Both the position numbers and the translations under genes were made by a program. Shown one piece after another: positions 10,196-21,110 of a stretch of DNA of 64,000 bases. The stretch covers positions 11,711,501 to 11,775,500 of the forward strand of contig NC_081813.1 of NCBI RefSeq assembly GCF_030704535.1, in the 5' to 3' direction. The DNA is from Vitis vinifera (Eukaryota > Streptophyta > Magnoliopsida > Vitales > Vitaceae). Numbering within the stretch: the first letter of the stretch is position 1; each line of letters opens with the position of its first letter. Below the pieces are notes generated by a model. That model had not been told where the DNA came from, did not search any database, and saw only the letters and a list, made by a program, of their open reading frames with translations.

Positions 10196-13100
10196 TGTGG
10201 ACCCGCATTTTTCACGTGCGCCCCCACTCGATCGGCGAGACTCGCTTTTTATTTGTGAAAAATTAATTTTTGGAAAAAAGTTGGAGCCGCCACTTATTTT
10301 ATTTTTATTTTAAAGGGAAAATAAAACAAGAAAGAAAAACCCTAAAATGTGACTCCATAATTTTTGGAAAAAGCATGTCTTTGAAAAACCCGAGTCTAAG
10401 TCCGGGGATCAGGTTACTTATTGGGAAGGTACCTTTAAAAGGTAGCACCCCTTTAAGCCCTATAAAGGTCTCTATTGACTAAGTTGACGGAAATATGGCA
10501 ATTAATCGATTGATCATAGATACCTAAGTAGACTAGGTGATTTTAAAGTGTGGCATGTCAAACACAATCAAATTGCAACAAATGAGAGTTAAGGCGCGTA
10601 CCTGAATCGCTTCTCAAGCGCTATCATAAAACATCGATGGTTAATTTAAACAATATATCATCCAGCATGTATTTTATTAGAAATAATCAAACAATGAAAC
10701 ATGTATATCAGAACACTCAAGCATTATTAGACATAAGCATTATTTCACTATTCACAGAATTCAGAAAGTAGGTGATAGAGGACATACCTGGATAGCATAG
10801 ATAATTTGTAACGTGCTTCCTCAAGTTATAAGGGGTTAGATAACAAATAATAAAATATAGAAATCCTAGCATGCTCGTTATCTAATTAGCATAGCAAAAG
10901 TGATTAAAGTATACAGAATCATCAATTATCACATACATCTTGTATATAATTCCTAAAAAAATAGATAGACATGATTCCAACAAGTGTCAAATATGGCAAC
11001 AAAAATAAATTTTGAAAAGATTTTCTTATGTAGGGGATTCACCAATTCCCCAATCGATATACACGAATTTAGCTTAGAATTATCCCATTTATTTGGGACC
11101 ACAAGCTTTGATTTGTGTTTTATTCAAAACTGTAATTTTATTTGAAAGATGTGAACCAATCAAAACATGGTTGCACATTATTTTAAAAAATGAGATTTTG
11201 ATTCTAAGAACTCTAAATGAATTTTTGAAATGGATTGTTAAGGGGATCTTTTGACTCTAAGAAACTCTAAATGAATTTTTGAAATGGATTTTTAAGGAAA
11301 ATGAGATTTTGAGAATAGTGTTGTATTTTAAAAAGAAATTAATTTGAAAGCAATAAAGTGTATGAATCAAAATACCAAGCAAAACAAAAGAGAACAAAAT
11401 CACAAAGTAGAATTTTTGACAACCAAGAAAATTGAAGGTGAGAATGGAGGCTAATCTTCATGAGTTTCCAAAAGCCTCAGAAAAAGAAATCAAATTAAGT
11501 GAAGGATCACTAAAACAACAAGCAAAGCATTCTAGATTAGACGAACTAACAAGGTATCGATTCATGAACTAACCGCTAGGATTTTAAAAGCATATAAATT
11601 TAGATAAGGGTGATCAGGATCTAACATTAATGATTTTGAAACAAAAACTAAAAATGGATCAATTCAGGTAAGGAACTAAAATTATAGAAGTACCTAAACT
11701 AATTAAAACGAGTTTGACTAAATTAAACCAACAACATGAACTTTCAAGCATAGAATTAATTTTATTGATGAACCAAAATTTATAAAAGTGTCTAAACTAA
11801 ATAGATGAATTAAATTAAATCAAAGTACGCTAAAAACATGAACTTTTAAATAAAGAATCAATTTTATCAATAAATAAATAAAACTATAAAAACACATAAA
11901 CTAATTAAAAGGAACCAAATTAACAAATAGATTAATACTAAATTATATTAGGACTAAAAAAATCCACTTCATCTAATAAAATTGATTAAGCTATCAAATT
12001 GGAATTAAAAAGAATACATTTTTAAAATAAAACAAATTAATAATTTAGTGACTCGAAACTGAAATAATCGAAATTAGAAATAAGATGCAATCTTTCTAAA
12101 GGTTTAATCAAACAATTGAATTAAAATTATGAATATAATAAATTAATAAACCAAATCGAAACCTCAACCCCATCTAAGAAAATTAATTAATTAAGCGAAT
12201 AGATCAAAATCAACAACGAAACTAAACTAAGGAGTAAATTAAGACAAAACCAATTAAATTAAAATCACAAATACGTCTAAACTATCATATGGATTAAAAC
12301 ACATTAGCATGGACTTATGAATTACGAACCCATAGAAAAAGACATCTAATAAAAGAATGAAAACTCTTTCAAAAACGAACCTGTGTTATGGGAGAAAAAT
12401 TCGTCTTTGATGGGTTGAAGTGGCTGCTCTATTAAAATTTGAAAGCCTCTGTTACTTCCCTTTGTCCAGAAAATCCTCTTCCCTTTACGTGTTCTCTCTC
12501 TGCCCCCAAAAAAATAATCCTCTCTTCCCCTTTCAATTTATATGGCAGCACTTTCCTTTATGAAATACTTTATTTCTTTTTCCGAAACGCGCATGGATAT
12601 GGGAAGTATGGCTCACTTGGAGATTCTTCTAAGGGTGCGGCGTGGCGACATCCCTCTCAAAACGTGGACTGTGCGCCTCCTCCAAAGGCAGCTGCGCGTG
12701 AATGCCACCATCTCAACTGTGCGGTTGCTCTTAAAAAAAAGGATTGTGCGCGAGTGGTGATTCTCCACTATGGAAAATGGATTGCAAGACTCACAACCGC
12801 ACTGCATCAAGCACTAAAATGCGCCATGAACGACTAGTGCTCCTACCTGATATGCATCCCGAGGACTGTTTGGATTGGATGACCATGGCTGGATGGGTAT
12901 CATTGAAGCTTAAAGTTGCAGGAACCTTTCTTCAACAAATAGATCAACAAACGATAGAGTCTTCGGGGAAGAACGGGATGCCGCAATTAGATGAACTTGA
13001 TGAGAAGATCTTTGCGAAATCGGAGAGGGAATAAGATGATGAATGAATGTCGGTGGTGGGGACAGCAGTCGAAGAGATGTCTGCGTGTTCGTTGATGGAG

Positions 13101-14228
13101 GCAGCGTAGGAGCAGTGCTCGCCGGAAGAGGAGCGTTGCTCATCTGTTCCGGTGGAACTTGACTTTTTCTTCACAAAGACCCTTTTCTTGAACCTCTGAA
13201 TGTGGTAACGTCGGAATCAGAAGTCACAGTAATGGAGATCGTGTTGGCGGAGCCATCCTCGAAGGAGGGATCAATTCGAAAGCAGATTCGACGCGTTGGA
13301 TTTTATGTTGAAGAGATCATATTTGTTTGGCCTCGAGCTGAAATTCCCTTCATAACGGTTGGTGGTGGCGTTGGCGATGGCATCCTCGTGGCGATGAGAA
13401 AGCTTTTGGAACAGGCGGCCATCTCCACTTGGGTCTTTCCACCGAAAAAAAAGAATTTCCTCCTACAATCAAAAGAGAGCCCCTCCCTTTCCTTCATCTC
13501 TCACGTATATGTATATATATCCGCCTTTCCCTAAAACCTAAATCTCCCTAAAAAAGTTGAAATCTCCTATTTTCTCTCTTCTTTTCTCCTTATCCTTTTT
13601 TAAATCTTCCAATTCAAAAGCAATCTTCCCAATTTCAAATTCCTCTCCAAAACCTTCCAAGGAGAGTCCCGCCTTCCTTAAACTCCAATAGTAAGTTTCC
13701 TTGCAAAAACATGAAATTTTTGAAGTTAAATAATTGAATGAATAGATAAGCAAGTAAATAAATTAGGAAACGGTAAAAATAAATTAATAAACAAACAAAA
13801 ATAAATAATAAATAAATAAATAAGTTAAGGAAAATAATATAAAGAGGAAAATAACCAATAAAAAGTGAATGAGAATCATAAAACTAAAACTAAAAAAATA
13901 AAATAAAATAAAATAAAAATAAACCAATAAATAAAAGTCGAGCCCAAAAGCCATGTAGCCATGCAAGTCATACAAGTCACACTAAAAATGTCCAAATGGG
14001 GCAAGTGTATCTAAAAGCTATCCTAAAAAAAAAAAAAAAAAGCCTAAGTCTAAGTTAGGGCTGCCAGGGGTCACAATAAGGGATCAAATAATCCCTTAAC
14101 CAAAGTCTCCGAGGTGACTCAGAAAAGAGTAAGTCATACGAGTAGTAATGGGCCACCAAGGAACTATCGTGGAGCACTGGAAGTGAATTTAAATACATGT
14201 GCTAAAAGGGCAAAATTGAGGGTCTACA
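10196..14228 (-). mobile_element. 4033-bp solo LTR (or LTR-only element) C1, inside copia B
   Basis: Termini are TGTGGACC and GGTCTACA on the plus strand, a short imperfect inverted repeat with TG...CA ends. Perfect GGTAC duplications flank it. In element orientation (minus) it starts TGTAGACCCTCAATTTTG. There is no gag-pol coding sequence, primer-binding site or polypurine tract. It holds a C-rich region near 12450-13200 and long AT-rich stretches. Its ends match C2 (18833-23887) over many hundreds of bases in inverted orientation. A single LTR-like unit with one target duplication fits a solo LTR of a gypsy-type family with very long LTRs. A non-coding LARD-type element is the alternative. 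Confidence 0.85.
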
Positions 14229-17206
14229 GGTACGTTCATGGTAAACTGGATTAGCAGCAATATGGAGTGCTGCTTTACTATCACAGAATAGATTGGCAGG
14301 TTGCGAGTGTTCTATCTTCAAGTCATCCAACAAATACTTGAGTCATGTAAGTTCACATGTAATGGAAGCCATTGCTCGATATTCTGATTCAATTGATGAC
14401 CTTGACACTGTTGTCTGTTTCTTGGTTTTCCATGAAATGAGAGCTCCTCTAAGAAAATACAATATCCAGTCATAGATCGTCTTGTGATCGAACATCAAGC
14501 CCAATTTGCATCACAAAATCCTCTTAGTAGCAAATTTCCCTTTACAGGAAAATATAATCCTTGTCCAGGTGCACCTTTAAGATATCGTAGAAGATGATGA
14601 ATAGCATGCAAATGAGGCTTTCTTGGTTCTTGCATAAACTGGCTTAAAATGTGAACTGAATAACTTATCTCTGGCTTTGTAATGGTAAGATAAATGAGTT
14701 GTCCGACCAATCTTTTGTAGGTGGATGGATTCTTCAATAAATCTTCTACTGTGGGTAGGAGTTTATTATTTTCTTCCATAGGTGTCAACAATGGTTTGGC
14801 CCCAAGCAATCCTGCTTCATCTAAAATATCAAGAGTGTATTTTCATTGGGATATTGAAATACCATCAGTAGAACGAGCAACTTCAATACCAAGGAAATAT
14901 CGTAATTGACCGAGGTCCTTGATGCGAAATTTGGTGTGGAGAGACTCCTTAAGAGCTGCAATTACATTCTCATCATTGCCGGTGATGATCATGTCATCTA
15001 CATAGATGAGCACAGCTGTGAAAGAATTGCTAGAGATCTTTGTGAAAAGTGAATAATCAGCCCTTGATTGATGGAAACCATCTTGTTGAATGGTGGCAGA
15101 AAATTTCTGAAACCAGCTACGGGAGGCTTGTTTAAGTCCATATAATGACTTGTTGAGTTGACATACCATTGGTGTCTCCCCCTGTCGACGAAAACTGGGC
15201 GGCAATTGCATATAAACTTCTTCAAGCAAATCACCATGGAGAAAGGCATTTTGAACATTCATTTGGTGAAGTGATCAATGTCGGACAGCAGCTATAGCAA
15301 GTAAACATCGAACTATAGTTAACTTAGCCATAGGAGAAAAGGTCTCCTTATAGTCAATCCCTTCGCGTTGAGTGAAGCCTTTTGCCACCAACCGAGTTTT
15401 GTATCGCTCAACTGTGCCATCAGAGTTATATTTGATCTTATACACCCATTTGCACCCAATTGGACGATGATCGGAAGGGAGAGGTGTGAGTGTCCAAGTG
15501 TGATTTTGTTCAAGAGCATGGAGTTCTGCAGCCATAGCTTCCTGCCATTTTGGATCCAATACTGCCTGTTCATAAGTTGTAGGTTCCATAAGAGTGGTGA
15601 TGGCACAAAAAAAATTCCGATATTTTGGTGAGAGTTGTGCATAGGAAATATACCGAGTCAAAGGGTGATGCGTACTTGACAAGGAAGAAGATTGGCTGGA
15701 AGCAACCTTGGCGGGGTGGTAGAGATGAAAATTCTAAAGTTGGACATTTGGTTGCTTGATGCGGTCAGAACGACGAGTAGCAGGAGGTGGAGGTGACACA
15801 ATGGTGTCAAGATCAAGTGTACGTTCATTAGAGGTAGACTCAAGAGATGAAAGCAAGGGTGGTGGCTGATCATCAGCTTGTGGTTTGGTTGTCTCTATGG
15901 TTATGGGTTCATATGAGGTTTGTGGTAAAGGAAGAACGACCACATCATGTTGTTCTTCTTGTGGATTAGTGTGGAACGGAAATATATGTTCATGAAAGAC
16001 AACATCTCGGGAAGAAAAGAATTTATTAGTTTCAAGATCATAAACCCGATAACCCTTTTGACCAAGAGGATAACCAACAAATATGCAACGACGAGCTCTT
16101 TGATCAAATTTATGTGTGGGTAAGAGATTGGTGGCATAACAAAGACATCCAAAAGTTCGTAGATGATGATATGAAGGTAGCTTGTTATAGAGAAGTTGGT
16201 ATGGAGATTTGTGAGAAAGAAGGGGTGTAGGTAAGCGATTGATTAAATAGCAAGCCGTTTGAATACTTCCCCCCAAAATTTTAACGGCAAGTTTGCTTGA
16301 AAACGAAGAGTTCTTCCCACATTTAAAAGATGACGATGTTTCCTCTCAACCACCCCATTTTGTTGGGGGGTGTAAGCACATGAATGATGGTAATTGATCC
16401 CCTTAGTATCCAAATACTGTTTCATAGAGGAAATTTCAGTCCCATTATCGGTTCGAAGGGTTTTAATGCAACGATTAAATTGGGTTTCCACCTAAGAAAT
16501 GAATGATTGCAATATCCCTTGTGTTTCAGATTTAAAACTCATGAGATGCATCCAAGTATATCGAGTATGATCATCAACAATTGTTAGGAAATAACGAGCC
16601 CCAGAGTGAAAATTTATTCAATGTGGTCCCCAAATATCACAATGTATCAAATCAAAAGGTGCGTGAGAAGAAATGAAACTAGATGGAAAGGACAAACGAG
16701 TTTGTTTGGCTAAAGGGCAAATATCACAAACATGCTTGGAATCAAAATAAATTTCAGAATTAACTTTAGCAAGAACTTGAAGAGGACCGGATGATGGGTG
16801 CCTAAGACGTTGATGCCAAAGATCAGAATGTTTGTGAATGGCGTAAGCCAAGGCTGGATTTTGGTGCGAGGTAGTAGAGGCCATTATGTTGCTTGCCCAG
16901 GCCAATCATCTTCCTCTTAGTAGCGTCTTGCACAACACAAAAATCGGAAAAGAACATCACTATACATTGTAATGCCCGCATTAGTTTACTAATTGATAGT
17001 AAATTAACTTGAAATTGTGGAACTTTGAGTACGTTATCAAGTTTAATGTGGGCGGTAACATGCAATGAACCAATTGACTCAATATGTGCTTGACCACCAT
17101 CTGGCAAACTAATGGTAGTGGTTTTGGGCAAAATTTTCAGATCTAATAATTCAACTGAGGAAGTCACATGATTCGTGGCTCCACTATCAATAATCCAACA
17201 CATTTT

Positions 17207-18322
17207 TTAGTATGGGCAATTCAGAATAATTTTGGATGATGGCATATTTATACCTGTGGCATTTGCAAAATGTTGTGAATTACCACCATTGTTTTTCCGA
17301 ATCATAGCCATTAATTGGTTATATTCCTCAGTTGTGAGCCTTGGTCCATCATTTGTTGGAAGAAGTTTTGCTTCTGTCTCTACAGCCTTATTTGTTTCCA
17401 CTTTCACATTGTTTGCATTTGAGTGACGTTGATTGGGAGGCTTCACGTTCTTCCCATGGAGCTTGTGGCCAATCGGAAAGCCATGTAGGTAGTAACACTT
17501 CTCAATGCTGTGATAATCACGGTCACAATAAGATCAGTGCAGTGGCGTCTTTTGCTTTTGAACCTGGTGTGCTGAAGTCGCCTTATTGTCCCGATCTGCA
17601 AGCATGGCATAATGGTTCTTGTTCCCATTATTGAGAGAAACTTCAACTTGTTTTTCTTGTTGAAGGACAAGTGAGTAAACTCGGCGTGTATCGGGTAGAG
17701 GTTGCATCAATAAGATTTGTTCACGAATGGCAGCATAACTATCATTCAATCCCATGAGAAATTGCATAACTCTCTCTTTTTCATCCATTTCCTTAAGTTT
17801 CTCTAATCCTCCACAAGAGCAGGATAACACTTCATGATAGGATGAAAGTTCATCCCAAAAAGCTTTAAGCTTTGTGTAATAAACTGAAATTGATTGCTGC
17901 CCCTGCCTATGTTCCACAATGTCTCGCTTGATCTGATAAATTCTTGAATCATTTCCTTGCGAAAAACATTCTCGCAGATCTGCCCAGATTTCTAATGTTG
18001 TTTCGGCATAAATCACACTACTGGCTATGTCTGGATGAATGGAATTCAATAGCCATGAGATCACCATATCATTGCAACGTTGCCAAGAAGGAAAACTATC
18101 ATCAGTCGAAGAGGGTGGCTTAATGGAACCTGTGACGAATCCAATTTTTTCTTTAGCACTCAAACTGATCCTCATAGCCCGACTCCATGTGCTGTAGTTA
18201 TCTCCTTCAAGTACTTTGGAGACAAGTACCATACCCGGGTGGTCCGAGTGATGTAGAGAGAAGGGATCTAAAGCTTCTGTGGTGGCCTTAGATGATGTCA
18301 ATCCCATTTTGTTGATGTCCAT
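17207..18322 (-). pseudogene. copia B gag with stop inside the zinc knuckle
   Basis: The 18322-17534 frame encodes a copia gag of about 262 residues: a UBN2-type N terminus (LVSKVLEGDNYSTWSRAMRI), then EIWADLRECFSQGNDSRIYQ and FLMGLNDSYAAIREQIL. It stops at a TGA (17534-17536) exactly where the first cysteine of the nucleocapsid knuckle should be. The rest of the knuckle follows in frame (SYCDRDYHSIEKC, matching X2CX4HX4C). A further open segment runs to 17207, where a stop separates it from protease. A cysteine codon changed to TGA is the simplest reading. Confidence 0.85.
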
Positions 18323-18390
18323 GGCAGCAGCTGTAACGAGGAAATAAGTTGTAGAAGCGCTTGGAAGAATTCAGAGTCACTAGGTTTGGT

Positions 18391-18402
18391 GCTCTGATAC
18401 CA
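18391..18402 (-). other. copia B primer-binding site
   Basis: The minus strand reads TGGTATCAGAGC directly adjoining the 5' LTR, complementary to initiator tRNA-Met as is usual for plant copia elements. Confidence 0.9.
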
Positions 18403-18626
18403 TGTAAGAAAACAGAGTAGAACAGAGTGTTTTGGAAATCTGGAAATCTGGTGTATATTCCATTTTACAACTTACAGGGAAGAAGATGCATATATGCAAA
18501 GTATTGGTTAGTCTATTCTAGGAATCTATGAGCAAACATATCAGTTATAATCAATCAAAATAATCTTCTATATACAATCAAATATCATCCTCAAATTACG
18601 GGATCCTTGATTCCTTTCCCATAATA
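18403..18626 (-). repeat. copia B 5' LTR
   Basis: 224 bp, same length and ends as the LTR at 9780-10003. Five single-base differences were counted by eye and no indels. It is followed by the target duplication GATGT (18627-18631). Confidence 0.9.
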
Positions 18627-18827
18627 GATGTCCTCACTCGGCTATTCTTGGTAATTTGGTTCAATCATTTTGTCTTTGGATGCTAGATTGATCCAAAGTT
18701 GCAATCCCTTTTGGGTTCCTTCACCTGCGGGCATTTCAGAGTGGATTATGCCTCTGCCTGCAATCATCCACTACACATCCTTGTTCGGATTGTGCCCTTA
18801 TGCCCTGCAAAATCTTGATGAGTGAAA

Positions 18828-18832
18828 GCTCC
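18828..18832. repeat. Target-site duplication GCTCC of LTR C2 (partner 23888-23892)
   Basis: GCTCC flanks both ends of the 5055-bp insertion. Joining across one copy reconnects the pirin frame (FETVTYMLQG to THQDFAGHKG). Confidence 0.92.
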
Positions 18833-19059
18833 TGTAGACCCTCAATTTTGTCCCTTTAGCACATGTCTTTAAATTCGTTTTCAGTGCTCCACAATAGTTC
18901 CTTGGTGGCCCATTGCTACTCATACTACTTACCTTTTTTTTTAGCCACCTCGGAGATTTTGGTCGAGGGATTATCTAACCCCTTATTATGACCCTTGGCA
19001 GCCCTATTTTAGACTTAGGCTTTTCATTCATTTTTAGGATAGCTTTTAGGGTAGCTCAT

Positions 19060-19195
19060 TTAGGCACCCTAGGCCCACTTAGGCACCCTAGGCCCACTTA
19101 GGCACTTAGGCCCATTTAGGCACCCTAGATCCACTTAGGCACTTAGGCCCATTAGGTCCACCTTGGCCCACTTAGTCTCATCATAGGTCCGTTTA
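19060..19195 (+). repeat. Short tandem field in LTR C2
   Basis: Imperfect reiteration of a ~19-bp word, AGGCCCACTTAGGCACCCT, with shortened variants. The matching part of C1 lacks it, so it is a copy-specific expansion. Confidence 0.7.
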
Positions 19196-19445
19196 GACAC
19201 ACTTGGCCCATTTGGACATTTTTAGCGTGACTTGTATGACTTGCATGGTTACATGGCTTTTGGGCTCGGCTTTTGTTTATTGGTTTATTTTTATTTTATT
19301 TTATTTTATTTTTTTATTTTATTTTATTTTTTTATTTTATTTTATTTTATTCTATTTTTTTAGTTTTAGTTTTATAATTATCATTCACTTTTTATTGGTT
19401 ATCTTCCTCTTTATATTATTTTCCTTAACTTATTTATTATTTATT

Positions 19446-19476
<31 letters not shown>

Positions 19477-20639
19477 CGTTTCCTAATTTATTTACTTGCT
19501 TATCTGTTCATTCAATTATTTAACTTAAAAAAATTTCATGTTTTTGCAAGGAAACTTACCATTGGAGTTTAAGGAAGGTGGGACTCTCCTTGGAAGGTTT
19601 TGGGAGGGGAATTTGAAATTGGGAAGATTGCTTTTGAATTGGAATATTTAAAAAAGGATAAGGAGAAAAGAAGAGAGAAAATAGGAGATTTTGCCTTTTT
19701 TAGGGAGATTTAGGTTTTAGGGAAAGAGTAATATATATAGGTGAGAAAAGGAAAAAGATAGGGTAGCACGCATAGGAGGATTTCAGAGGGAAGAAGGAAG
19801 GAGTGACCGGGGCAAAAGAGGATTTTTATATGAGAAATCGTCTTCAGAGGTGAGAGGGAAGATAGCCGGAAGCCAAGCCATTGCGGCCATTGCGGCCAAG
19901 ACTGCCCAGAATTTAAAATCCATTGGGTCTGGAGGAGAGGCACAGAGGAGAGAGGACTTTCAGCATGCATTAAGAACGAAGTGGAATTAGAAAAGATAAG
20001 CAATCTCTGCTTCTTCAGAAAAGTTCTAAGGTAAGTTTACTGATGTTTTGTTTTGGCTCATACTCCCAATCTATGTTCCTCATTTTTATTTATTTAGTTA
20101 TTTATTCTTTTGTGACCTAGGACGCTGTTTGCTTGTTGGGTTGGAGATGGCATAAACTCCATGTGAATCTTGCTGATTTCTCATATATTATTACGGATAT
20201 TGTTTCATTCCCTGCTTTTTTTTTTCTTTTATCATTTGAACTCAATGAGACTCTGTTTTATGGTATATATTATTTCAAGATTTTGGTTGCCCAGATTCTC
20301 TTTACTCCTCCCACCAACCTAATCTCGTGGATCGAAATATGAAACACGACTTTCTCTAGATCATTCTATTTTCATCCTCTATGCTTTCTTTTCTTGGTTG
20401 CCTTCTTTTGTTCTTGTGTGTATTTTCAAGAGAGAGACTGGCAGCATCCATGGGGGAAAGAGGGAGATACGTGACTATTTGTTAATTCACTGGAAATTCA
20501 CCCGCGTTCGGGAAGGCGCGTAAAGACTGACCTTGTTGAATCTTGAAGGAGCAGTAGTCGCAACATTCTGAAGATGGAGGACCGCATCATCCTTAGCGTG
20601 AAAAAGGCTGTTTGAAGGGATAAAAAAAAAATAGAGTTT

Positions 20640-21110
20640 TGAGAGTGTAAGAGAGGTGCAAGGTGCAGCCGCACCCTTTAGGAATTCTTCTGGAACAGCC
20701 ACATCTTTGAGGAACTTTCAGCATCACCCACACCTTTGAGAGAACTTTTGGAACAGCCACATCTTTGAGGAAGAACGACCAGCCGCACCATACTTGGGAC
20801 GCTTTCAGCACGCATAAGAGAGTCTGACGCCTTTGAAGAAGCAAGAACAACCAGCTGCACCATTCTTGGGACGCTTTCAGCATACATCAGAAGAGAGGGT
20901 GACACCAAACGGGAAGAGGATCAGCAGCCGCACTAAGGGGAATCCGGGTGAGAGGAGCGAGATTATTTTCTGGAATGTGAGAGGGTGCAGCCGCACCATT
21001 GAGAGGAGGATTTCCGGAACAGCCGCACCATTGAGAGGACGATTTCTGAATCAGCCGCACCGAGGTTGAGAGGACTTCCGGAGCAGCTGCACTATAGGAA
21101 GAAAGGAAAC
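20640..21110 (+). repeat. Degenerate CAGCCGCACC repeat field in LTR C2
   Basis: About ten spaced occurrences of a CAGC(C/T)GCACC core with variable linkers, most with TTGAGAGGA or TTTGAGGA next to it. The spacing is irregular (about 35-90 bp), which argues for old divergence or slippage rather than recent tandem duplication. Open frames crossing it are by-products of its GC content. Confidence 0.55.

Larger units (their letters stand above)
10004..17203 (-). pseudogene. copia B pol (protease, integrase, RT, RNase H), interrupted
   Basis: On the minus strand: protease DSGATNHV near 17195; GAG-pre-integrase (LWHQRLRHPSSGPLQVL, CDICPLAKQTRLSFP) near 16850-16690; integrase core (LRTDNGTEI, YTPQQNGVVERKHRH) near 16440-16330; RT from about 15580 ([32 protein letters not shown] near 15000) to [12 protein letters not shown]; RNase H (RLVGQLIYLTITKPEISYS, then FCDANWA). 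Stops occur after YFHS-type integrase segments, near 16490 and after FCDANWA (TGA at about 14493). The C terminus, TKHIEIDCHVVRERIQLGA to NKFGVLDIHT (10208-10011), lies beyond the 4033-bp LTR. The YVDDM catalytic motif is preserved. Confidence 0.9.
9780..18626 (-). mobile_element. Ty1/copia retrotransposon B, full length but defective, in pirin
   Basis: Two 224-bp LTRs (9780-10003 and 18403-18626) flank primer-binding site, gag, protease, integrase, RT, RNase H and polypurine tract, all read on the minus strand. The 5-bp target duplication is GATGT (9775-9779 and 18627-18631). Without the 4033-bp LTR nested inside and its duplicated GGTAC, the element is about 4.8 kb, a normal copia size. The LTRs differ at 5 of 224 positions by my reading. 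Stops in gag, protease-integrase and RNase H make it non-autonomous. It sits in the pirin pseudogene between the GEGTQKGLQLW and EKDGVEVRVIA coding regions. Confidence 0.93.

Noticed and set aside
12439..13534. Open frames on both strands up to 132 codons
   Set aside because: They lie in the GC-richer part of LTR C1, overlap one another on both strands and match no protein motif. LTR composition explains them.
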